Of a stretch of 64,000 bases of DNA, positions 1 to 8,583 are shown in pieces. The notes below the pieces were generated by a model. That model made no database searches. It had not been told where the DNA came from and saw only the letters and a program-made list of their open reading frames with translations. Every line of letters starts with the position of its first letter. The stretch's first letter is position 1. The position numbers were made by a program, and so were the translations under genes. The stretch comes from Thraustochytrium sp. TN22 (Eukaryota > Sar > Bigyra > Thraustochytrida > Thraustochytriidae): the NCBI GenBank assembly GCA_013306675.1, contig JABLUY010000087.1, forward strand, positions 1 to 64,000, given 5' to 3'.

Positions 1-171
1 CGCGTCGGTCCAAACTGGGTGCGGCGCACCCGCTGACGAAGGCGTCGGCTTCGCAGGTGGCATCCCTCTCTCGCGATACATAAATCATGGCTGTTTCTCT
101 GCTTCCACTGCGGCCTTGCTCGCTCGTCTGCTTCCTCGCTCGCTCGCTCGGGCCTCTGGTGAGGTATTGCC
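1..171. other. Left window edge, no gene seen
   Basis: I see no supported coding sequence here. The stretch holds a short T/C-rich run of CTCG-type repeats just before the ATG at 172, which may be the 5' leader of the next gene. Confidence 0.3.
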
Positions 172-2313
172 ATGGCGAGCAAGATCTTCAGCAGTGTCGG
201 CGGCGAGAACAAGCTGGTGTTTTCGCTGAACGTGGGGCTGTACCGCGAGCTCTGCTACTACTTTAACTCGTCGGCGGCGGTGGGGCACTGCGTGGGCCTG
301 CTGGACCGGTTTCTATTCCAGGCGGTGGAGGTGCAGCGCGCGAAGAGGCTGCTCAACCAGTACCTCGACGAGTACTTTTTGCCGTTCTTCCGGCGCATGC
401 TTCGCTCGCTGTTTGTGCTGGGGTGGTGCCCGTGGCGCGTGAAGAAGGTCAAGGACAGGATGAGCGGCATGCCCATCATCGTGCCAAAGGTGGTTCCGGT
501 GGAGTTCATCAACGCGTACATGGTGGTGGACACGAAGAAGCTCTCGTACGACTTCCAGTACTACACGGACGACTTGTCGGCGGAGCGCAAGGACATCCAC
601 ACCTTCCTTCTCACGGACGCATCTCTGCTTGCCAACGAGAACCTCGTGCACAGCGTCATGAGCAACACCATCAACGAGCACCGCTACCTGCAGATGATCA
701 AGAAGTTCACCGTGCAGAGCGAGTTCAGCCGCGCCAACCCGCCCGTCTTCCTGCAGAACGACTCGAGCGGGAGCGCCAACGCGTAGGCAGCCCACGCGAG
801 CGGCAGCATGCAGGGCACCAGGCCAGTCCGGGCCCAGGTGGACCCGATCGGCGACGACCCAACGTCGGCCATGGAGAGGAACGAGCAGACGCAAGCGCAG
901 TCGCTCAAGAACGCGGCAGTCAACTTCGCGGAGAACATGCGGTTTCACTACCAGGAGCTCTCGGCGCTGCAGAGCTCGAGCTACCACCTGGGGCTCAACT
1001 TCTCTCCGCAGTGGCACAACAACCTCTTCGTCTGCCCGCCCGGCATGAGGCTGGCTGCCAACCCGCACATGCCAGAGAGCCGGGTCGACCAGCTAGCCAT
1101 CGAGCGCAACCTCGCGAGTACCGTCTATCTGTCGTTTGGCATCCCAGAGCCCATGCTCGGCTCCGGCGTCAATTCCACCAACAACAGCATCAAGAATGCC
1201 TCTGGCCGGTCCAGCGCCATTCGCAAGGAGGTCAACATCATGGACGTCAACGTCTTCGAGTCGACGCTCTTCTTCTACCAGAGTTTCTTCCAGGACTGCT
1301 TCGCCGTGCTGTACGAGACCATCTTTCGCAAGCCCATTGACAAGCGCTTGGTGGACTTTCGGCCGCCCAAGCTGTACGAGCAGTTTGTGGAGACCCTTCT
1401 CGCGGAGCAGATTTTCAAGTCGAAGGAGAACAGCGCGGCGGCGGCTGGCGGTGGTGGCGATGCCGCTGCCAAGATGAACACGGAGCGAGACCGTTTCCAC
1501 GAGACCGATGAGAGCTTAATGAAGGACAAGGGCAGCAGCGGCTGCGGCAGCAGCAGCGAGGCCAGTAGCGCGGCCAAAAAGGGCGCCGACAAGGAGAAAG
1601 AGAGCGGCAGCTTCAAGAACGGGAATGGGCATGGGAATGCGAGTGAGAAGAAGGCGAGTGCCGCGAGCAAGCCACAGGGATCAGAAGACGAGGCCAAGGC
1701 CGAGGGCAAGGCCGAGGCCAAGGCCGAGGGCAAGGCCGAGGCCAAGGCCGAGGGCAAGGCCGAGGCCAAGGCCGAGGGCAAGGCCGAGGCCAAGGCCGAG
1801 GGCAAGGCCGAGGGCAAGATCTAGGCCGAGGGCAATAGTAAGAGCAAGGACAAGGGCAAGGGCGCGGACGAGGGCGAGGACGAGGGTGGGAAGAAGGGCG
1901 AGGCCAAGGGCGAGGACAAGGGCGAGCGCAAAGGTGAGGACAAGGGCAAGGACAAGGGCAAGGACAAGGACGAGCGCAAGGACGAGCGCAAGGACGAGCG
2001 CAAGGACGAGCGCGAAGACAAGGCCTAGGCCAAGGTCAAGGGCGAGGGCGAGAGCAAGGCCAAGGCCAATGCCGCGAGCAAGGACAAGGATGAGGGCAAA
2101 CCCGGGGACAAGGACAAGGGCAAGGGCAAGGACGAGAAGGATGCGCCGAAGCGGTCACCTGATGCCAAGTCGAAGCTGCAGGCGCGCCGCGACAGCGACG
2201 GCGACAGCGACAGCGGCGGCCCTTCAAAACGAAAGAAGAAGGGACAGCAGAAGAAGACGACGACGGCGGCAGGGAGGGGGAGGAACAAGAGGGTAAAGCA
2301 AAAGCATGACTGA
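172..2313 (+). pseudogene. Interrupted gene with a viral portal-like pattern
   Basis: I do not recognise this gene securely. The first two-thirds encodes a protein with a pattern that recalls tailed-phage and herpes-type portal proteins. That pattern is an aromatic N-terminal part, an internal F-G-I-P-x-P-M-L-G turn followed by an Asn/Ala-rich stretch, and then a long helix with Phe-rich positions. The last third is a low-complexity tail of Lys, Ala, Glu, Gly and Asp repeats. The open frame looks broken about three times, so I treat it as a possible virus-derived fossil. Portal genes are known in Mirusviricota and herpes-like viruses, some of which insert into protist genomes, but no capsid, terminase or terminal repeat is visible inside this window. 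The left neighbours lie outside it. Alternatives are a fast-evolving host gene or an unrelated membrane-associated protein. The assignment is weak inference from pattern alone. Confidence 0.35.
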
Positions 2314-2383
2314 TTGCGCCTGGTATTTAATCCGCTGCGCGTGATTTCGTTCGCGTGCGCGTGCGCCGCCAAGCGAGGGTATC

Positions 2384-3102
2384 ATGGCCGAGAGCCTGAC
2401 GGACGACAACCCAGACGGCAGGCTCCGGCGTCGGCGCAGGGAGCGCAGCCCCGCGCCGCCGGTCCGCAAGGCCCCGGTCGCCCCGCTGACAGTGTTGGAC
2501 ACCGTGCGTCTCCAGGCGGTGCAGGATGCGCTTGCGGAGCGGTTCCCGACCGTCGCTTTCGGAGAGATGACGTACTGGGACGAGGCCGAGAAGGCCCACG
2601 TCCTTGAGATCAGCGAGATGTGCACCGCCAGCACGCCTGCCTGCCTCATCGAGCCGGCGGACGGTGGGCGCATGAACCTGATTTACTGGCCAGACGTCGG
2701 CGAGGACCTGTACCACGAGCACGTGGAGGCCGTGGCCGAGGAGAAGGCAGCCGCGGCGAGGGAGGCTGCTTCCGCCAAGGACCGGCCGGGTGGCCCTCCA
2801 CGAAGGCGCCAAGTCCTTCATCTGCTCGAGGGGCGCCCTCAAGGCAGCGCTGCTGTGCGGCGCCTACCTTTTTTGCGCCCGCTACGTGATGAGCAACTCG
2901 GAGTCCTACCGCTCGATGCTCGACCCAGTGTGTGCATGATGCTTGTTTTCTTTCGGAGCAGGAGTGGCATGCTTTTGACTGACGCCAGCCAGGGTTTGCG
3001 TCCTCGGTGCTCTCCCCCGGCGTCAGCCTGGCTCAGCTCGGCCCAAGCTCCGGTGCGCTCGACCTGCGCTCTGATCAGGCTTCGCTGCGCTTTGCGCTTT
3101 GA
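2384..3102 (+). CDS. Small unknown protein, probable spliced gene
   Basis: I do not recognise this protein. The N-terminus has an Arg-rich patch (about residues 14-25) and then a folded-looking section with Trp, Phe and Tyr. Coding character moves to another frame near 2785 and reads on through a hydrophobic segment (around ALLCGAYLFCARYVM, a possible membrane helix) to about 2927. The frame change means either a very small intron that I cannot place or a frameshift. A likely GT-AG intron of 61 bases (2928-2988) then leads to a last exon ending in TGA at 3100-3102. The next gene starts only about 120 bases downstream on the same strand. Start is the ATG at 2384. The exon structure is inferred, not proven. 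Confidence 0.35.
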
Positions 3103-3225
3103 CTGCTCCCGCGTGCCGCACTGCATTTTTGCCTCGAGGTCCGAGTCGTGGTCGGCGAGCTCGACGGCGCCGACGACGACGACATAACGTCTTTGCGGCG
3201 CGGCGACGCGCTGCACTGCAGGACG

Positions 3226-4595
3226 ATGATGGCCGCGCTGCGCGGCGGCGGCGCGGCGGCGGGCGCGGGGGGCGGCGCGGCGGCGCGCAAGGCGCTGGCG
3301 CGCGAGGGCGGCGGCATCCCCGCGCGCGAGGACGGCGGCGAGCGCAAGTGGGAGCAGCGCGACGAGGGCGCCGCAGGCGACGCGGGCGCTCGCGACCTGG
3401 CGCAGGGCGAAGGCGGCAGCCTGCTGCGCGGCGTGGCCAGCGCGGGCGACGCCGCAGCAGCCGACAGCAGCCGCAGCGGCAGGCTTCGGCAACCTTGCGT
3501 GCGCGAGGAGGACCTGGCCAAGTCGGCGCTGGGCGCGGACCTGCAGCACCTGCACAGGGCTGTCGCGGCCAAGGGCGGCGGCATCTGGGCGCTCTCGGAG
3601 GCAGGCGGTGCGACGGAAGAGAGCGTGCGGGCGTGGGAGCGCGCGCAAGGCACGGCGGTGGACGCGGACCTGCTCGCGCTGCTGCGCGCCACGGATGGCG
3701 TACTCGTGCGCTGGGCCGTGCCGCTGCTGGGACGCGTCAACGACATTGGCTGTCTGCACGTGAACTCCCTGCGGCACATCGTGCCGGTGGACGCGGCGCG
3801 GCTCAAGGGTGGGCCGCTGGCCGGGCGCCGCGCGTTCGCGCTGAGCCATCAAAAGCGCGTCGGCACCACGGCGCTGGTACACGCGCGCAACGGCGTCCGC
3901 AGGGATCGCGCGGAAATCTGGTTCTGCGACCTGTCAGGTGTCTGGCACTTTGTGGCTTCGCGCTTCGCCGACTACTTCCGCCTTGCGCTTGTGCACCTAG
4001 GTGTGCGCGGCTGGGAGTACGCCTACACGCCCGCGGGCCTCGACCCTGTACGTTTCTTGAGCGTTGGTTCCTCTTCGTGTACTTGTTTCCATTGTTGATC
4101 TTCTCGACTGACTCGCTCTACCACTTGGTACAGGACACCAAGCAATGGCTTCGCCTCTTGGCACCGGCGCGCCTCGCCATTGATGAGGCGCGGCGCGAGT
4201 TCCCGCCTGCACGCGCTTGGGCCGGCGCGGCAACGGACGAAGGCGCAGTGGCGGCGCGCAAAAAGCATAGTTTCGAGTACCTGGATCAAGACGGGGCGGA
4301 GGGTGTAGACTCGCCAGGAATGGCGACGGCGCTGGTAAGACCACCATCTTCGTCATCGACGTCGACGTCGACGACCGCAGGAGCGCCGGCGGCGCTTGGC
4401 GCGCCGCGCGGCGGTAGGCCACGGCCCGCGTCGGCCGCCGTGGGCAAGAAGAAAAAGAAGCGGGTGTCGGTCGCGACACACTCGCTGTCGTCGTCAGGAA
4501 GCAAAAGGCAGCTTGACGGCAAGCGAAGCAGCAAATCTAGAGTCACGAGTGGACCTCGCCAACGACCAGAGTCCGCGCCCATGGTGCGTCGCTAG
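3226..4595 (+). CDS. TPGS2: Tubulin polyglutamylase complex subunit 2
   Basis: Subunit of the TTLL1 polyglutamylase complex, which adds glutamate side chains to tubulin tails in cilia, basal bodies and neurons of other eukaryotes. Two exons are clear: 3226-4047 and 4134-4595, with an 86-base GT-AG intron in phase 0. The predicted protein is about 427 residues. The SMI1/KNR4-like region carries the family signature: EIWFCDLSG, then WHFVASRFADYFRL, then WEYAYTPAGLDP joined across the intron to DTKQWLRLLAP, which matches the human TPGS2 pattern. The C-terminal third is a basic, Ser-rich tail. The N-terminal 100 residues are Gly/Ala-rich and poorly conserved. The longest frame begins with GTG at 3148, so I chose the ATG at 3226 (3229 is also possible). 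The last codons fall inside a tandem repeat array. Its presence implies a flagellated stage. Confidence 0.85.
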
Positions 4596-4842
4596 TTCGT
4601 GTGGTGCGAGACCTTTCGTCAGAGAGAACCTTTTTCGTGAATCTTTTTCGCTCGCCAACGGCCAGAGTCTGCGCCCATTCTGCGTCGCTAGCTCGTGTGG
4701 TGCGTGACCGTTCGTCAGGGAGAACCCTTTTTGTGAAACTTTTTCGCTCGCCAACGGCCAGAGTCTGCGCCAATTAAGCGTCGCTAGCTCGTGTGGTGCG
4801 TGACCGTTCGCCATTGTGAATTTTCTTCGTAAATCGCTTCCG
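4555..4842 (+). repeat. 96-base tandem repeat, about 2.7 copies
   Basis: Units start at 4555, 4651 and 4747, all with CTCGCCAACG, giving a strict 96-base period. Each unit then carries CAGAGTC, GCGTCGCTAG and TCGTGTGGTGCG. The third unit decays after about 4812 into AAATCG-type short repeats. The first unit encodes the last residues and the stop codon of TPGS2, so the array grew from the 3' end of that gene or captured it. The stretch between TPGS2 and the glutamate dehydrogenase gene contains nothing else I can name. Confidence 0.9.
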
Positions 4843-4949
4843 CAAATCGTTCACGCAAATCGTTCTGTGTGGTTGTAGGTAGCTACATACGGTACTATCA
4901 TTGGTCGTCGCTGTTGTTCTGCGAGAGGTTGGAAAGGGGAGAAAGCAAC

Positions 4950-6377
4950 TTAGACGGCGCCCTGCTGGTACATGGCCTCGGCGACCTGGCGGAAGGCACC
5001 GAGGTTGGCGCCCTTGACGTAGTCGACGTAGCCGTCCTTGTCCTGCTTGCCGTACTCGACGCAGAGCGAGTGGATGTCGCGCATGATGCCATGGAGCTTC
5101 TCGTCGACCTCCTCGGAGGACCAGGAGAGGCGCATGGAGTTCTGGGACATCTCAAGCGCGGAGACGCCGACGCCGCCGGCGTTGGCAGCCTTGGCCGGGC
5201 CGAAGAGGATCTTCTCGGCCTGGAACTTGTCGATGGCGCCGGGCGTGCAGGGCATGTTGGCGCCCTCGCAGACGCAGCCGACGCCGTTGGAGAGCAGAGT
5301 CTCGGCGTCCTTCTCGTCGAGCTCGTTCTGCGTGGCGCAGGGCAGGGCGATGTCGCACTTGACGGACCAGGGGCGCTCGCCCTCCATGTACTCGGCGCCG
5401 GAGAACTTGTCGGCGTACTCGGACATGCGGCCGCGCTTGACCAGCTTGAGCTCCTTGACGAACTCGAGCTTCTCCTCGTCGATGCCGTCCTTGTCGTAGA
5501 TGGTGCCGGAGGAGTCGCTGAGCGTGACGGGCTTGGCGCCGAGCTGTAGGAGCTTCTGCACGAGGTAGATGGCCACGTTGCCGGAGCCCGAGACGGCCAC
5601 GGTCTTGCCCTTGAGCGGGGACTCCTCGGAGTCGTGGTCGCCGGTGGCCTCGCGCAGCACGGCGTCCGTGAAGTAGACAACGCCGTAGCCGGTGGCCTCA
5701 GGGCGCAGGTTGCTGCCGCCCAGCAGGGGCGGCTTGCCGGTGAGGATGCCCTCGAAGCGGTTGTGCAGCTTCTTGTACATGCCGAAGAGGTAGCCGACCT
5801 CGCGGCCGCCCACGCCAATATCGCCGGCCGGGACGTCCGTGTTCGGGCCGATGTGGCGGAAGAGCTCCGACATGAAGGCCTGGCAGAAGCGCATGACCTC
5901 GTTGTCGCTCTTGCCCTTGGGGTCGAAGTCCGAGCCGCCCTTGCCGCCGCCAATGGGCAGGCCGGTGAGGCGGTTCTTGAGGATCTGCTCGGCGCCCAGG
6001 AACTTGAGGATGTCCAGGGTCACGCTCGGGTGGAAGCGCAGGCCGCCCTTGTACGGGCCGCACGCCGAGTTGAACTGCACGCGGTAGCCGCGGTTCACGC
6101 GCGTCATGCCGTTGTCGTCCTGCCACGTCACGCGGAACATGACCACGCGCTCCGGCTCCACGAACCGCGACAGGATGTTGGCCTCCAGGTACTTCTCGCC
6201 CTCCTCCGTGTGCAGCCAGTCCCACACCGACTTGACGATCTCGCTCATGGCCTGCACGAAGTCATCCTGCCCGGGGTTGCGCGCCAGCAGCGCCTCCAGG
6301 AAGTCGTCCGCGCTCTTGTACTCCGCGTCGCACACCAGCTCCTCTGCGCCCTTGCTCTGCTTCTCGCCGCGCCCCAT
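4950..6377 (-). CDS. gdhA: NADP-type glutamate dehydrogenase
   Basis: Interconverts 2-oxoglutarate plus ammonium and L-glutamate, probably in the assimilating direction with NADPH in the cytosol. The protein of 475 residues has the usual length of the hexameric small-subunit family. Seen motifs are NRGYRVQFNSACGPYKGGLR, the active-site LPIGGGKGGSDFDPKGKSD with the catalytic-region Lys near residue 146, and the Rossmann loop SGSGNVAIY near residue 262. The long N-terminal insertion found in animal NAD(P) enzymes is absent, and the sequence resembles fungal, bacterial and algal NADP enzymes. The longest frame starts with GTG; the ATG at 6375-6377 eight codons downstream is the better start. Its 5' side holds a CTCGC pentamer array at about 6597-6640. 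The NADP preference is inferred from family resemblance. Confidence 0.95.
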   Translation of the reverse strand: MGRGEKQSKGAEELVCDAEYKSADDFLEALLARNPGQDDFVQAMSEIVKSVWDWLHTEEGEKYLEANILSRFVEPERVVMFRVTWQDDNGMTRVNRGYRVQFNSACGPYKGGLRFHPSVTLDILKFLGAEQILKNRLTGLPIGGGKGGSDFDPKGKSDNEVMRFCQAFMSELFRHIGPNTDVPAGDIGVGGREVGYLFGMYKKLHNRFEGILTGKPPLLGGSNLRPEATGYGVVYFTDAVLREATGDHDSEESPLKGKTVAVSGSGNVAIYLVQKLLQLGAKPVTLSDSSGTIYDKDGIDEEKLEFVKELKLVKRGRMSEYADKFSGAEYMEGERPWSVKCDIALPCATQNELDEKDAETLLSNGVGCVCEGANMPCTPGAIDKFQAEKILFGPAKAANAGGVGVSALEMSQNSMRLSWSSEEVDEKLHGIMRDIHSLCVEYGKQDKDGYVDYVKGANLGAFRQVAEAMYQQGAV

Positions 6378-8157
6378 TTTGCCTCTGCGCTGCTCCTTCA
6401 CCTCTAACTCTGCCTCTGCCTCTGCGGTGTCTGCCTCCGCTGCTGGCCTTTCGTTTCGATCGCGTTCGAGCTCTGCCGCCGCCGCGCCGCGCCGCGCCGC
6501 GCCGCGCCGCTGCGCGCCGCCGCCTCACCGCGGGGCCTCCGGCTCACCGCCGCGCTTCCGTGGAACCTGCGGCCGCCCAGAGCCTCGCGGCTGCTCGCGC
6601 CTCGCCTCGCCTCGCCTCGCCTCGCCTCGCCTCGCCTCGCGCGCCGCGCCCTGGCGCCTCGCCGTCTCGCCGCGCCGCGCCCGCCTGTGGCCGCCGCGCT
6701 CGCCGCTCGCCCGCGCGCCGGACGGTACTGCCGCGCGCCGCGCGCCGCGACCACCGAAGCGCGGCCGTCAGCGAAGGACCCGGTAAGATCGAATCCGAGT
6801 TGCGGGCGTCGATGATTTCTGCGAATCATTCGTCACGATCGCTGGAGCCTTAGCCTGGGCATCCGAGCACGCACCCGACTCCGACGCATCATCGCATCGC
6901 ACGCGTCGCGCGATCGCTCGAACCTTCACGCATCGAGCGTCGCAAGGCGCTGCGTGGATGACACGGCACGGCGGCGGTGCAGGCGGTCAACGTCAGCGGC
7001 CACAGGACGCGCGGCGACTTGCGACGGACGCCCGAGGCCTCCTCCCCAAAGAATACGAAGAAAAGAGGGGGAAAGATCGACAGAGCGCAAAACTCAAGAT
7101 CGACGTGGGAGCTCAAGGCGCTCGAGTCGCTCGAGCTGGCCCTGGCGCTGGACCTGACGGAGTGGTGGATCATCCGAGTCCCGGAGGCCAGACGATCGCA
7201 GCGGCTGCAGTGCAACTGGTCGAGGTCGGGGCCGGACGAAAAAGGGCGCGGGGGCGAGCCATGCGTGAGTCACTGCGAGAAGGAGCTGCAGAGATGGGCA
7301 CCGGCACGCTGGCACTGCAGGCGATCCCGCCGCCGTCGTGCGAAGTCGACCGTGCGCGCGATGGAGTGGTCAGAGTCTGTGGTGGAGGCGGCGCCGCTGC
7401 AGTGCCAGTGCAGTGTACTGCAGGTGAGGCGCAAGGTGGCTGGCGAAGAGGTCCTGCTCGGAATGCGCGTGGGACATTGCCGAGGCACCCGCTGGCCGTT
7501 CACTTCAAGTCAGCACAGAGAATGCGCGTGTGCGTCATGGGCATGGGAACCAGGCACGAAGGCAGGCAGGGGCCAGGCAGGTAGGCAGGCAGGCAGGCAG
7601 GCAGACGGTCGTGGTCAGACAGAATGTGAGGCACTGCGATGCAGGGGCCAGGGGGACGAAGGATGGCCGAAGTGAAAGCGCTCCGACATGAGCGTATGCA
7701 CTGTCGTGCGCGCTCGGGTCGCGTCACGAGAGCAGAGCATCGAAGTCAGCCCAGCTGAGACTTCTCTGCGTCACTTCGTCAGCGCAGCGCACAAGGCGTG
7801 GGTCGACTCCCAAGTATGAAGCTAAAGCTCGCCTCGCTGAAAGGATTACCCAGGCACTCTCTTTGCCACCTTTCTGTTCTCCTCCTTCTAGTCCCCTTCC
7901 TCGTCCTCCTCTCCGTCCACGCCATCCTTTTTACCCTCGGTCCCGGCCATTCTTGCTCGAACGTCTCGTACGTGAGCGTCTTGCTTGTAAAAGCGTCTCG
8001 CGAGAGCATCTTGCTTGCCTGGCCTTCATCTTGACCGCTTCAAGCTTTTCTGTATTGGCCTTCCGTCGTGATCTCCATCCTCCTTTCCATCTCCATCTCC
8101 GTCTCGTTATCACGCTCGCCCATCTTCTCCATCTCGCCTGCCTGGCTCGTCCATCTC
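6378..8157. other. Long stretch with no convincing gene
   Basis: All three forward frames and some reverse ones are open for long runs between 6950 and 7680, which is a base-composition effect, and none shows a recognisable family. The stretch contains a (CTCGC)n array (6597-6640), a GGCAGGCA tetramer array (about 7561-7605) and a T/C-rich region from 7830 to 8150. A short ATG frame at 7816 would give a 72-residue peptide with one hydrophobic helix, but I cannot support it. Confidence 0.5.
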
Positions 8158-8548
8158 GTCGTCGATCTCGTCAAACTCCTGCTCGACCACCTCGCCTTGT
8201 TCAGGCCTTTGCCTCCTCGCGCCTTGCTCTGTTGCGCCTTGCTCTGTTGCGCCTCGCTCCAGGATGGCCCCGTCGCGGTCGTTGGAGCTGGCCGGCTGCC
8301 AGTGCTTGGCCTCCTCGCGCTCGCCGACGGCGTGCAGAGCGCAGAGCGGAGTCGTCGTCGATCTCGTCAAACTCCTGCTCGACCGCCTCGCCTTGTTCAG
8401 GCCTTTGCCTCCTCGCGCCTTGCTCTGTTGCGCCTTGCTCTCTTGACCTCGCTCCTGGATGGCCCCGTCGCGGTCGTTGGAGCTGGCCGGCTGCCAGTGC
8501 TTGGCCTCCTCGCGCTCGCCGACGGCGCGTGGAGCGCAGAGCGGAGTC
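8158..8548 (+). repeat. Direct tandem duplication, two 196-base copies
   Basis: Copy one covers 8158-8353 and copy two 8354-8548, with no spacer and only a few differences (mainly around 8246-8270 and 8440-8455). Both copies include CTCGTCAAACTCCTGCTCGA and GTCGTTGGAGCTGGCCGGC. The second copy ends 35 bases before the ATG of EFTUD2, so it duplicates the probable promoter or 5' leader of that gene. Both copies can be translated in the EFTUD2 frame, but the conserved N-terminus begins at 8584. Confidence 0.92.
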
Positions 8549-8583
8549 GGGCGGCGGCGGCGCGCGCGCGGGCGGCGGCGGCG

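Noticed and set aside
6958-7675. Two overlapping forward frames of over 200 codons
   Set aside because: Both are open at once, contain tetramer repeats and low-complexity residues, and show no family. Composition explains them.
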